64,000 nucleotides of DNA from CADEED01 sp039931065. GTDB lineage: Bacteria > Pseudomonadota > Gammaproteobacteria > Steroidobacterales > Steroidobacteraceae. Within the stretch, counting starts at the first letter, position 1, and each line of letters starts with the position of its first letter. The position numbers and the translations under genes are program-made. The stretch lies in assembly GCA_039931065.1 (NCBI GenBank), contig JBDTSP010000009.1, positions 62,001-126,000 of the forward strand, read 5' to 3'. The notes under the pieces are model-generated. The model was not told where the DNA came from. It ran no database searches and was given only the letters and a program-made list of their open reading frames with translations. This document shows, piece by piece, positions 33,298 to 42,258 of the stretch.

Positions 33298-34059
33298 ATG
33301 GGTATTTCCGAAACCGTTGTCGCCGCCATCATCGGCGCGCTTGCAACCATGCTGACGGCCATTTTTCAGCTGGTTCGCAATCGCGCGCCGAGCGAAACGC
33401 GGCCGAAGAAAAAACGTCTGCGTTCGCTGGTCGCGACGATCGCCTTGATGATCGGCTGCATCGTGGGCGGCTATGGCTGGTCGTCACTGCGCGCGATCAG
33501 CGCCAAGGACGAAATGCGGACCACAATGGAAGCTGAATTGACGAGGCAGTTCGCGGATTTTGCCGCGCGGCAGCGTCAGCAGACGGTTGAGGCCGGTAAA
33601 ACCGCCGGAACGAATGGCAATGGGGCGGCGATCGCGGCGCGTAATGGCGAGACGGGTTCGGCCGAATCGCTGGCGCAGTTGCCGCCGTGCCGCATCGTCG
33701 CGCAACCCGACGAAGTCGGCCCGGTCGTCTGCAGCGAGCGGGTTGCCCAGACCATTTATTTGTGCGCGGCCATTCCATCGGCGGCGCGAATCGCCAACGT
33801 GCGAGTTCAGGCGCGTGTGCCGAAGAGTGAATCACCCTGGCTGGAACGAGACGCCGGTGCCCCGACTCTCGGCAGCCTGCACGTGGGTTCCGCGACCACC
33901 GAATCTCCGGTCAGCGCGGATCAGCGCTCGGTATGCCTGGACGTTTCGAACTGGAGTGTCGACGACTCCATGGCCGTGCGAGTCATCGTGGACTACGCAT
34001 TCGGCGCCGCGCCGACCAGCGAATTGACCGCCGCCGCGCCTACCGCCCACACGCTCTAG
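33298..34059 (+). CDS. Hypothetical membrane-anchored protein
   Basis: A 253-aa protein with no recognised family. Two hydrophobic segments (about 8-22 and 45-62, LVATIALMIGCIVGGYGW) flank a basic loop (RPKKKRLR). A short coiled-coil-like stretch (MRTTMEAELTRQFADFAARQ) and a beta-rich C-terminal part with three or four Cys (PPCRIVA, VVCSERV, LCAAIP, VCLDVS) follow. A TACACT element at 33264-33269 is a possible -10 box. It appears monocistronic and convergent with lpd. The C-terminal domain probably faces the periplasm. Confidence 0.6.
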   Translation: MGISETVVAAIIGALATMLTAIFQLVRNRAPSETRPKKKRLRSLVATIALMIGCIVGGYGWSSLRAISAKDEMRTTMEAELTRQFADFAARQRQQTVEAGKTAGTNGNGAAIAARNGETGSAESLAQLPPCRIVAQPDEVGPVVCSERVAQTIYLCAAIPSAARIANVRVQARVPKSESPWLERDAGAPTLGSLHVGSATTESPVSADQRSVCLDVSNWSVDDSMAVRVIVDYAFGAAPTSELTAAAPTAHTL

Positions 34060-35853
34060 TTAGGGCCTCTTCGGGATGTAGAGGTCGGTGAGCGTCCCCT
34101 CGAACGCCTCGGCCGACAACCCCACCGTTTCGGACAAGGTCGGATGCGGATGGATGGTGAGGCCGATGTCGGCTGCATCCGCGCCCATCTCGATCGCCAA
34201 CGCCACTTCGGCGACGAGTTCACCCGCGTTCGGACCCACCATGGCGCCACCGAGCACGCGATGCGTGGCCGGGTCGAACAACAGCTTGGTGAAGCCCTCA
34301 TCCCGGCCGAGCGCCAGCGAACGGCCACTCGCCATCCACGGGAACTGCCCCTTCTTGTATGCCGTGCCGTTCTTCTTCGCGTCGGTTTCGGTGAGACCCA
34401 CCCAGGCCACTTCCGGATCGGTGTAGGCCACCGACGGAATGACGCGAGCGTCGAAATAACTTTTCTGCCCCGCCGCCACTTCGGCGGCCACCTTGGCTTC
34501 GTGCATCGCCTTGTGAGCCAGCATCGGGCCGGGCACGAGATCGCCGATGGCGAAGACGTGCGGCAGGTTGGTGCGCATCTGCTTGTCGACTGGAATGACG
34601 CCCCGGTCGCTCACCTCGATGTCCGCGGACTCGAGGTTCAGGCGCTTGCCGTTGGCGCTGCGGCCGACGGCCACCAGCACCCGGTCGAAGACGTCGGTGC
34701 GTTTGCCGCTGGCATCTTCGAACTCAACGGCCAGGCCTTCGGGTCCGGCCGCGCAGCCTGTGACCTTGGTGTTCAGCAGGATCTGCTCGTATCGCGCCCT
34801 GAGTCGCTTCTCGAGCGGTTTTACCAGGTCCGGATCGGCGCCCGGCATGAGCTGCCCGGTGAGCTCGACCACGGAAAGCTTCGCACCGAGCGCGGCATAC
34901 ACGGTCGCCATTTCGAGGCCGATGATGCCGCCGCCGATCACCAGCAGCCGCTTCGGCACGCCGCCGAGTTCGAGCGCGCCGGTTGAATCGAGCACGCGCG
35001 GATCGTGCGGGATGAACGGTAGTTTGATGGCCTCGGAGCCGGCCGCAATGATGGCTTGCTCGAAGCGGATCGTCTGGCTCTTGCCATCGGCGCTGGTGAC
35101 TTCGACGACATGCGGGCTCACGAACTTGCCGGTGCCCTGCAGCACTTCCACCTTGCGTTGTTTCGCGAGCATGGAGAGCCCGCCAACGAGTTTCTTGACC
35201 ACGCCGTTCTTCCAGGCGAGCAACTTCGGCAGGTCGATTCTGGGCGGGCCGTATTCGACGCCGTGCGAACTCATTTCACCGACTTCGTCGATGACCCTGG
35301 CCGCGTGCAGCAGCGCCTTCGACGGAATACATCCGACGTTCAGGCAGACGCCACCCAACATGGGCCAGCGCTCGACCAGCGTGACTTTGAGCCCCAGGTC
35401 CGCGGCGCGGAACGCGGCGGTGTAGCCGCCGGGACCTGCACCCAGCACCAGCAACTGTGTTTCGCGGTCGTGCGGCACGTCGGGCTTGAGAGGTCTGGAA
35501 GGTTTCGGCGCCGGCGCTGGCGCAGCGGCGCGTGGGGCAGCGGCAGCGGGCGCTGCCGGCGCGCTGGCAGGTGCCTTCGCGGCAGGCGCTGCCGCAGCGG
35601 ATTTCGCCGCGGGCGCGACGCCTTCGATGCGGGCGATCAAGCCGCCTTTGGCAATCTTGCCGCCCTTCTGGACCAGAACTTCGGTGACGACGCCCGCGGC
35701 CGTCGAGGGCACGTCCATCGTGGCCTTGTCAGTCTCCAGCGTGACGAGCGGCGTTTCGATTTCGACTTTGTCGCCGACTTTCACGAGCACATCGACGACT
35801 GCGACCTCGTCGAAATTGCCGAGATCGGGAACGGTCAGGTCGATCTTGCTCAA
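34060..35853 (-). CDS. lpd: Dihydrolipoyl dehydrogenase (E3) with N-terminal lipoyl domain
   Basis: Flavoprotein reoxidising lipoamide in the pyruvate dehydrogenase complex, 597 aa. Residues 1-78 are a lipoyl domain (ETDKATMDVPSTAAG with the lipoylated Lys), followed by an Ala/Pro linker (about 80-120). The E3 core has LVLGAGPGGYTAAFRAADLG, the redox pair GGVCLNVGCIPSKAL, VIGGGIIGLEMATVYAALG for NAD and HPHPTLSETVG near the C-terminus with the catalytic His. A lipoyl domain on E3 is known in several proteobacteria. ATG 35853 overlaps the aceF stop. Confidence 0.95.
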   Translation of the reverse strand: MSKIDLTVPDLGNFDEVAVVDVLVKVGDKVEIETPLVTLETDKATMDVPSTAAGVVTEVLVQKGGKIAKGGLIARIEGVAPAAKSAAAAPAAKAPASAPAAPAAAAPRAAAPAPAPKPSRPLKPDVPHDRETQLLVLGAGPGGYTAAFRAADLGLKVTLVERWPMLGGVCLNVGCIPSKALLHAARVIDEVGEMSSHGVEYGPPRIDLPKLLAWKNGVVKKLVGGLSMLAKQRKVEVLQGTGKFVSPHVVEVTSADGKSQTIRFEQAIIAAGSEAIKLPFIPHDPRVLDSTGALELGGVPKRLLVIGGGIIGLEMATVYAALGAKLSVVELTGQLMPGADPDLVKPLEKRLRARYEQILLNTKVTGCAAGPEGLAVEFEDASGKRTDVFDRVLVAVGRSANGKRLNLESADIEVSDRGVIPVDKQMRTNLPHVFAIGDLVPGPMLAHKAMHEAKVAAEVAAGQKSYFDARVIPSVAYTDPEVAWVGLTETDAKKNGTAYKKGQFPWMASGRSLALGRDEGFTKLLFDPATHRVLGGAMVGPNAGELVAEVALAIEMGADAADIGLTIHPHPTLSETVGLSAEAFEGTLTDLYIPKRP

Positions 35854-37481
35854 GACATCGCCCCGACCAGGTCGGCGGGCTTCGCCAGCGTATCCGCCAG
35901 GAATTTCGCGATGCGTGCGCCGAGCGCGCCGTCAATGACGCGATGGTCGTACGAGAACGACAGCGGCAGCATCAAGCGCGGCGCGAATTGTTTGCCGTCC
36001 CAGACCGGCTTCATCGCGGACTTCGAGACGCCGAGGATGGCGACCTCGGGTGAGTTGATGATGGGCGTGAACAACGTGCCGCCGATGCCACCCAGGCTCG
36101 AGACGGTGAACCCCGCGCCCTGCATGTCGGCGCCGGGTAGTTTGCCCTCGCGCGCTTTCGAGCTCAGATCGGCCAGCGCCCTGGCGATGGCGAATATGTC
36201 GAGTTTGTCCGCGCCCTTGATGACCGGCACCAGCAGTCCGTTCGGTGTATCCGCCGCGAAGCCCACATTGAAGAACTTCTTGTAGATGAGATTCTGACCG
36301 GCTTCATCCATCTGGCTGTTGAGCATCGGGAATTCGCGCATCGCGCGCGCGGCCGCCTGGATGATGAACGCCAGCGGCGTCACCTTGACGCCCGCCGCCG
36401 CGGCCCTTTCTTTCAGTGAGCCTCGCATTGTCTCGAGTTCGGTGATGTCCGACTCGTCGAACTGCGTGACGTGCGGGATGTTGATCCAGGCCGCTTGCAG
36501 TCGCGGACCGGAAATCTTCTGCACGCGGTTGAGCGGCTTGACGTCGACCGCGCCGTACGCCGACGGATCGTAGTTGTGGGCCTTGGGCAATGCCGGCGCC
36601 GCGGCCGCGACCGGCCCGCCACCCGCCATGACCATCTTCACGAACGCCTTGACGTCGTCGAGCAGGATGCGGCCCTTCTCGCCGCTGCCACGCACGCTGC
36701 CGAGATTCACGCCGAGTTCGCGCGCGAACTTGCGCACCGAGGGCGAAGCATGCGAGGCGCTGAACGAGGCCTCGTCGATCGCGGGCAATCCGCGCGGCGC
36801 CATGACCTGCTGAACGCCCTGCGGCGCCGCGGGACGCGCGGCCTGCACGGCGGCAGATTTGTCAGGAGCCGCGGCGGGCGCCGGCGCGGCGGCGGTCACG
36901 GTCGCGGCGGAAACACCTTTCACGGTCACGACCAGACCGCCGGGACCGATCTTGCCGCCTTTCTGGACGTGCACCTTTTCGATCACGCCCCTGGCGGTCG
37001 AAGGCACGTCCATCGTGGCCTTGTCGGTCTCGAGCGTGACGAGCGGAGTCTCGAAGTCGACCGTGTCGCCGGGCTTCACCATGACTTCGATGACCGCGAC
37101 GGATTCGAAATTGCCCATGTCGGGCACGCGAACCTCAACCGGCCCTTCCTTGGCGGGCGCGGCGGCGGGTTTGGCGGCGGGTGTCGCCGCGGCGGCCGGC
37201 GCGGCAGTCGCAGCCGCGGCAGTTGCAGCCGGCTTCGCAGCGGCGCCGTCACCCTTCACGGTAACGATCAGTGAACCCGCGGCCACTTTGCCGCCCTTGG
37301 TCACGTGGACTTTCTCGACCACACCTTTCGCCGTCGACGGGATGTCCATCGTGGCCTTGTCGGTCTCGAGAGTGGCCAGCGGCGTGTCGATGTCGATGAC
37401 ATCGCCGGGCTTCACCAAAACGTCGATCACGGTAACCGACTCGAAATTCCCCATGTCGGGGACGCGTACTTCGGTGCTCAT
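35850..37481 (-). CDS. aceF: Dihydrolipoamide acetyltransferase (E2)
   Basis: Core subunit of pyruvate dehydrogenase, 543 aa. It has two lipoyl domains (LETDKATMDIPSTAKG near residue 41 and LETDKATMDVPSTARG near 160) joined by Ala/Pro linkers. The E3/E1-binding domain is at about 240-285 (ASPSVRKFARELGVNLG). The acetyltransferase domain ends in SFSYDHRVIDGALGAR with catalytic His and Asp. Start ATG 37481, which overlaps the aceE stop by four bases. Confidence 0.96.
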   Translation of the reverse strand: MSTEVRVPDMGNFESVTVIDVLVKPGDVIDIDTPLATLETDKATMDIPSTAKGVVEKVHVTKGGKVAAGSLIVTVKGDGAAAKPAATAAAATAAPAAAATPAAKPAAAPAKEGPVEVRVPDMGNFESVAVIEVMVKPGDTVDFETPLVTLETDKATMDVPSTARGVIEKVHVQKGGKIGPGGLVVTVKGVSAATVTAAAPAPAAAPDKSAAVQAARPAAPQGVQQVMAPRGLPAIDEASFSASHASPSVRKFARELGVNLGSVRGSGEKGRILLDDVKAFVKMVMAGGGPVAAAAPALPKAHNYDPSAYGAVDVKPLNRVQKISGPRLQAAWINIPHVTQFDESDITELETMRGSLKERAAAAGVKVTPLAFIIQAAARAMREFPMLNSQMDEAGQNLIYKKFFNVGFAADTPNGLLVPVIKGADKLDIFAIARALADLSSKAREGKLPGADMQGAGFTVSSLGGIGGTLFTPIINSPEVAILGVSKSAMKPVWDGKQFAPRLMLPLSFSYDHRVIDGALGARIAKFLADTLAKPADLVGAMS

Positions 37482-40141
37482 GCGTGCTGCGGGTCCAGCT
37501 TGTTGGGGTCGAGGCCTAACTTGCCGAGCGCGCTCTTCAGCGTGCCCTTGTCGATCGCGCCCTCATCAGCAAGCGCACTCAATGCCGCGTACGCGATGTT
37601 CTTCGCGTCGACCTCGAAATGTTTGCGCAGCGCGGCCCGGCCATCAGACCGGCCGAAACCATCCGTTCCCAGAACGAGATACTTTCCGGGAACCCACTGC
37701 CGCACCATGTCGGGCCAGGCGCGCATGTAATCGGTGGCCGCGATGAACGGACCGGTCGCCTTCGACAAGGCCTGCGTGACGTACGGCACGCGCGCGCTTT
37801 CGCCGGGATGCAGCCGGTTCCAGCGCTCGATCTCGAGCGCTTCGCGGCGCAGCTCGGAGAAACTCGGCGCGGAGTAGATGTCCGAGGGGATGTTGAAATC
37901 CTTCGCGAGGATCTCGGCCGCCGTGATGCACTCGCGCAGGATCGTGCCCGAACCCATCAGCGTGACGCGCACCTTGCCGGCGCCGCCCGCCTGCAACAGG
38001 TACATGCCTTTGAGGATGCCTTCCTCCACGCCCTTCGGGAGCGCCGGCTGAACGTAGTTTTCGTTCATCACCGCGACGTAATAGAAAACACTTTCGTCGT
38101 TCGCGTACATCCGCTTCATTCCGTCGTGAATGATCACGGCGAGTTCATACGCATACGTCGGGTCGTAGGCCACGCAGTTGGGCACGGTGGCCGCATGCAG
38201 CAGGCTGTGACCGTCCTGGTGCTGCAGGCCCTCGCCCGCAAGCGTGGTGCGACCGGCGGTGGCGCCCAACAGGAAGCCGCGCGTGCGCTGGTCGCCGGCG
38301 GCCCACAGGAAGTCGCCGATGCGCTGGAAGCCGAACATCGAGTAATAGATGTAGAACGGCATCATGTGAATGCCGTGATTCGCATATGCGGTGCCGGCGG
38401 CGATCCACGAGCACGCGGAACCGGCTTCGTTGATGCCCTCTTCGAGCATCTGGCCTTTCTTGTCCTCGCGATAGGACATGAGCTGTTCGGAATCGACCGG
38501 CGTGTAGAGCTGGCCCGCCGAGCTGTAGATGCCGATCTGGCGGAACAGGCCTTCCATGCCGAAGGTGCGCGCTTCGTCAGGAACAATGGGCACGACGTTC
38601 TTGCCGATGTTCTTGTCCTTGAGCAGCATCGTGAGGATGCGCACGAAAGCCATGGTCGTCGAGATCTCGCGATCACCCGTGCCTTCGAGCATGGCGCTGA
38701 AGGCCGAGAGCTCGGGGATGACCGGCGCAGAAGCCGTGACCTTTCGTGTCGGTAGATAGCCGCCGAGGGCCTTGCGCTGCTCGTGCAGGTATTTCATTTC
38801 CGGCGCATCGTCGGCCGGCTTGACCAGCGCGAGTTTGGCGACCTGCTCGTCGGACAGGGGAATGTTGAAGCGGTCGCGGAAATCCTTGAGACCGACTTCG
38901 TCGATCTTCTTCTGCTGGTGCGCGACCATCTGGCCCTCGGCCGCCTTGCCGAGACCGTAACCCTTGACGGTCTTCGCGAGGATGACGGTGGGCTGGCCCT
39001 TGTGTGTCTGGGCCGCCGCGTATGCGGCGAACACCTTCTGCGCGTCGTGGCCGCCGCGGTTCAGACGCCAGATGTCGTCGTCCGACATGTTGGCAACCAT
39101 CTCCTTCAATTCCGGGAACTTGCCGAAGAAGTTCTCGCGTGTGTACGCGCCACCCTTGGCCTTGAAGTTCTGGTACTCGCCGTCGACGCACTCTTCCATC
39201 ACGCGACGCAGCAGACCTTCGGTGTCGCGCGCCAGCAGCGGATCCCAGCGCGAGCCCCAAACTACCTTGATCACGTTCCAGCCGGCTCCCATGAAGGCGG
39301 CCTCGAGTTCCTGGATGATCTTGCCGTTGCCGCGCACCGGTCCGTCGAGACGCTGCAGGTTGCAGTTGACGACGAACACGAGGTTGTCCAGTTTCTCGCG
39401 TACGGGCAGCGTCAATGCGCCCATCGATTCGGGCTCGTCCATCTCGCCGTCGCCGAGGAACGCCCAGATCTTGCGATCGGACTCGGGCACCATGCCGCGG
39501 TTTTCCATGTACCGCTGAAAACGCGCCTGGTAGATGGCCATCATCGGCCCCAGACCCATCGAGACGGTCGGGAACTGCCAGAAGTTGGGCATCAGCCAGG
39601 GATGCGGGTACGAAGAGAGGCCGTCGCCGGAAGCTTCCTGGCGGAACAGTTTCAGCTGGCTCTCGGAGAGGCGCCCTTCCAGGAAGGCGCGCGCGTAGAT
39701 ACCCGGGGAGGAATGCCCCTGCACGAACACCATGTCGCCGGGATGTTTGTCGGATTGCGCGCGCCAGAAATGGTTGAAGCCGACTTCGTACAGCGTGGCC
39801 GACGATGCGTAGGTGGAAATGTGTCCGCCGTATTCGCTCGACACCTTGTTGGCATTGAGCACCATTGCCAGCGCGTTCCAGCGTATGTACGCCTCGATGC
39901 GTTTTTCGAACTCGCGATTGCCCGGATAAGAAGGTTCCTGGCCGGGAGAGATCGTGTTCAGGTAAGCGGTGTTCGGACGGAACGGAAGATAGGCGCCGGA
40001 GCGGCGCGTGTATTCGATCAACTGCTCGAGCAGGTAGTGCGCGCGCTCAGCACCTTGAGTTTTCAATACTGAATCGATCGACTCGAGCCACTCGCGTGTC
40101 TCGATCGGATCCATGTCTTCGAGCTTCATAATTTCCGTCAT
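37478..40141 (-). CDS. aceE: Pyruvate dehydrogenase E1 (homodimeric)
   Basis: Thiamine-diphosphate enzyme decarboxylating pyruvate, 887 aa, the same length as the E. coli protein. Motifs: NTISPGQEPSYPGNREFEKR, SSATLYEVGFNHFW, the ThDP motif GDGEMDEPESMG, and VPDEARTFGMEGLFRQIGI. ATG 40141 (MTEIMKLEDMDPIETREW) is preferred; the open frame upstream to 40276 is not protein-like. It heads the aceE-aceF-lpd operon. No pdhR-type regulator is adjacent. Confidence 0.97.
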   Translation of the reverse strand: MTEIMKLEDMDPIETREWLESIDSVLKTQGAERAHYLLEQLIEYTRRSGAYLPFRPNTAYLNTISPGQEPSYPGNREFEKRIEAYIRWNALAMVLNANKVSSEYGGHISTYASSATLYEVGFNHFWRAQSDKHPGDMVFVQGHSSPGIYARAFLEGRLSESQLKLFRQEASGDGLSSYPHPWLMPNFWQFPTVSMGLGPMMAIYQARFQRYMENRGMVPESDRKIWAFLGDGEMDEPESMGALTLPVREKLDNLVFVVNCNLQRLDGPVRGNGKIIQELEAAFMGAGWNVIKVVWGSRWDPLLARDTEGLLRRVMEECVDGEYQNFKAKGGAYTRENFFGKFPELKEMVANMSDDDIWRLNRGGHDAQKVFAAYAAAQTHKGQPTVILAKTVKGYGLGKAAEGQMVAHQQKKIDEVGLKDFRDRFNIPLSDEQVAKLALVKPADDAPEMKYLHEQRKALGGYLPTRKVTASAPVIPELSAFSAMLEGTGDREISTTMAFVRILTMLLKDKNIGKNVVPIVPDEARTFGMEGLFRQIGIYSSAGQLYTPVDSEQLMSYREDKKGQMLEEGINEAGSACSWIAAGTAYANHGIHMMPFYIYYSMFGFQRIGDFLWAAGDQRTRGFLLGATAGRTTLAGEGLQHQDGHSLLHAATVPNCVAYDPTYAYELAVIIHDGMKRMYANDESVFYYVAVMNENYVQPALPKGVEEGILKGMYLLQAGGAGKVRVTLMGSGTILRECITAAEILAKDFNIPSDIYSAPSFSELRREALEIERWNRLHPGESARVPYVTQALSKATGPFIAATDYMRAWPDMVRQWVPGKYLVLGTDGFGRSDGRAALRKHFEVDAKNIAYAALSALADEGAIDKGTLKSALGKLGLDPNKLDPQHA

Positions 40142-40245
40142 ACGCATCCAATTCCGACCAACGGCGACGTAAAGAAAGCAGTGCCTGCTGTGATAGCATG
40201 CGCCGCGTTGAAAATGAGGTGAGGGGGCGGGGAAAACAAGGCGCG

Positions 40246-40276
40246 ATATGATCGTGTCTTGAGTGCCTCCGGTCAA
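40246..40276 (-). promoter_or_regulatory. Candidate promoter for aceE-aceF-lpd
   Basis: On the reverse strand TTGACC (40276-40271) is followed after 19 bases by TCATAT (40251-40246), about 105 bases before the aceE ATG. The spacing is longer than ideal, so this is tentative. Confidence 0.3.
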
Positions 40277-40370
40277 GCAAACCTCAATCCAGACAGCAGC
40301 TTACGGCGCGTACCGCGCGTCCCACCCATGACATTTTTGCAGGCCACCGCCAGTCTCCGCGGGACATTGA

Positions 40371-41402
40371 ATGCAAATCCAGATTCGCCGCCCCGATGAC
40401 TGGCACCTGCACCTGCGCGATGGCGCGGCCCTGACCGCCGTACTGCCCTTCACCGCGGCGCGATTCGGGCGTGCCATCGTGATGCCGAATCTCAAACCGC
40501 CGGTCACGACCACCGGCGCGGCGCTCGAATACCGAGCGCGCATTCTGGCGGCCTTGCCGCCCGGCGCACGTTTTACGCCGCTGATGACTTTGTATCTCAC
40601 CGATCGGACGGATCCGGCTGAAATCGCACGCGCGCAGGAAAGCGGCGCCGTGTTCGCGTGCAAGTTGTATCCCGCGGGCGCGACCACCAACGCGGATTCG
40701 GGCGTAACGGACATCCGCCGCATCGATGCCGTGCTCGAGCGCATGAGTGACCTTGGCCTGCCCCTTTTGGTGCACGGCGAGGTGACCGCGCGTGACGTGG
40801 ACGTTTTCGATCGCGAGACGCGCTTCATCGACGTAGTGCTGGCGCCGACGATCGAGCGTTTCCCGCGGTTGCGCGTGGTGTTCGAGCACATCACCACGAA
40901 GACCGCCGCCGAGTTCGTGATGGGCGCGCGCGACGGTGTCGGCGCTACGATCACGCCTCAGCATCTGCTGCACAACCGAAATGCGATCTTCGAAGGTGGC
41001 ATCCGGCCGCACTTCTACTGCCTGCCCATTCTCAAGACAGAGCCCGATCGCGAAGCGCTGCTCGCGGCAGCGGTGAGTGGCAATCCTCGTTTCTTCCTCG
41101 GCACGGACAGCGCGCCGCACGCTCAAACCACCAAGGAAAATGCCTGCGGCTGCGCCGGGATGTTTTCGGCGCACGCGGGCATCGAGCTGTACGCGGAGGC
41201 GTTCGAGTCGGTCGGCAAACTCGACAAGCTCGAAGGTTTCGCGTCCGACTTCGGCGCCGATTTCTACCGGCTGCCGCGCAACACGGACTCGATCACGCTC
41301 GCGAAACGTGACTGGCGGCCGCCCGCTAACTATTCTCTCGGTGACGGAAAACTCGTGCCGATGCGCGCGAATGAGCCGGTCGCCTGGCAATTGGTGTCCT
41401 GA
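40371..41402 (+). CDS. pyrC: Dihydroorotase
   Basis: Zinc enzyme forming dihydroorotate, class II, 343 aa. Motifs: PDDWHLHLRDGAALTAV (HxH metal ligands), VMPNLKPPVTTT, ACKLYPAGATTNADSG with the carboxylated Lys, LLVHGEVT and VFEHITTKTAAEF (metal His), and LGTDSAPHA with the catalytic Asp. Start ATG 40371. Its product is the substrate of DHODH, whose gene is broken in this window. rnt overlaps its stop. Confidence 0.96.
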   Translation: MQIQIRRPDDWHLHLRDGAALTAVLPFTAARFGRAIVMPNLKPPVTTTGAALEYRARILAALPPGARFTPLMTLYLTDRTDPAEIARAQESGAVFACKLYPAGATTNADSGVTDIRRIDAVLERMSDLGLPLLVHGEVTARDVDVFDRETRFIDVVLAPTIERFPRLRVVFEHITTKTAAEFVMGARDGVGATITPQHLLHNRNAIFEGGIRPHFYCLPILKTEPDREALLAAAVSGNPRFFLGTDSAPHAQTTKENACGCAGMFSAHAGIELYAEAFESVGKLDKLEGFASDFGADFYRLPRNTDSITLAKRDWRPPANYSLGDGKLVPMRANEPVAWQLVS

Positions 41403-42136
41403 TGGAAGACGCGCTGCCACCGACGATTCCGCCCGGCAATGCCGCTCCTGAGCCAGCACCCGTGGCGGTGCCGTTGATGAGCCGACGCTTCCGGCAGTTC
41501 CTGCCGGTGGTCGTCGATGTCGAAACCGGCGGCTTCAACTCCGTCACCGATGCGTTGCTCGAGATCGCCGCGGTACTGATCGAGTTCGGTCCGGACGGCA
41601 AGCTACGGCGCGGTGAAACACATTCGTATCACGTGCGCCCATTTGAAGGCGCCAACCTCGAACCCGCCTCGCTGGCCGTGAACGGAATCGATCCTTTTCA
41701 TCCATTACGCCCGGCCCTGCCCGAGAAGGACGCGCTCGGGCGGGTCTTCACGGAAATCCGCACGGCGATGAAACTGCAGGACTGCCGCCGCGCGGTCCTG
41801 GTCGGCCACAACGCCGCGTTCGATCTCGGATTCCTCAATGCGGCGGTCGCGCGCGCGGAGATCAAGCGCAACCCATTCCACCCGTTCTCGTGTTTCGACA
41901 CGGCGACGCTGGCGGGCGCCGCGTTCGGTCAGACCGTGCTCGCCAAGGCCGCGCAAGTCTGCGGGGTCAACTGGGATTCGAGCGAAGCGCATTCCGCCAA
42001 GTACGACGCCGAGCGCACGGCGGACATCTTCTGCGAAGTGTGCAACGCGCTCGATGGCGTGTGGCGCAAGGCGGATGTGCGCGCGCAGGCGTTGTGGGGC
42101 GGCACCGCGCTCCCGGAAGAACCGGTCGGAGGGTAA
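41402..42136 (+). CDS. rnt: Ribonuclease T
   Basis: DEDD-family 3'-5' exonuclease that trims tRNA and other stable RNA ends, 244 aa. The catalytic signatures are PVVVDVETGGFNSVTDALLE (Asp/Glu), LVGHNAAFDLGFLNAAV (Asp) and HSAKYDAERTADIF (His/Asp). There is an N-terminal Pro/Ala-rich extension of about 25 residues; the internal ATG before SRRFRQFLPVV (41477) would give the standard-length enzyme. It shares one base with the pyrC stop. A long inverted repeat follows. Confidence 0.93.
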   Translation: MEDALPPTIPPGNAAPEPAPVAVPLMSRRFRQFLPVVVDVETGGFNSVTDALLEIAAVLIEFGPDGKLRRGETHSYHVRPFEGANLEPASLAVNGIDPFHPLRPALPEKDALGRVFTEIRTAMKLQDCRRAVLVGHNAAFDLGFLNAAVARAEIKRNPFHPFSCFDTATLAGAAFGQTVLAKAAQVCGVNWDSSEAHSAKYDAERTADIFCEVCNALDGVWRKADVRAQALWGGTALPEEPVGG

Positions 42137-42149
42137 GGTATAGGAAGTG

Positions 42150-42251
42150 GTGTCAGGCGGGGAAAGTCGGGATAACGACATCGCTCCGCCAGAGAACCTT
42201 ACAACCTCGCGCAGGCGGTCTGTCGTTATCCCGACTTTCCCCGCCTGACAC
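42150..42251. repeat. Long inverted repeat (31-bp perfect arms) between convergent genes
   Basis: The arm at 42150-42180 (beginning GTGTCAGGCGGGGAAAGTCG) is exactly reverse-complementary to 42221-42251. An inner CCGCC/GGCGG pair (42186-42190 with 42214-42218) extends the stem after a small internal loop. It occupies the gap between rnt and the convergent glutaredoxin gene and could act as a bidirectional terminator, but there is no T-run. The arms differ from the GGGGACA palindromes. It may be a REP/BIME-like or MITE-like element. Confidence 0.75.
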
Positions 42252-42258
42252 CTCTCGC

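Noticed and set aside
35850..37481. Near-identical lipoyl segments in aceF and lpd as a recombination repeat
   Set aside because: Lipoyl domain duplication is normal in E2 and occurs on E3 in many proteobacteria.
40284..41459. 391-aa reverse-strand ORF opposite pyrC
   Set aside because: Arg/Gly/His-rich shadow of a clear dihydroorotase gene.
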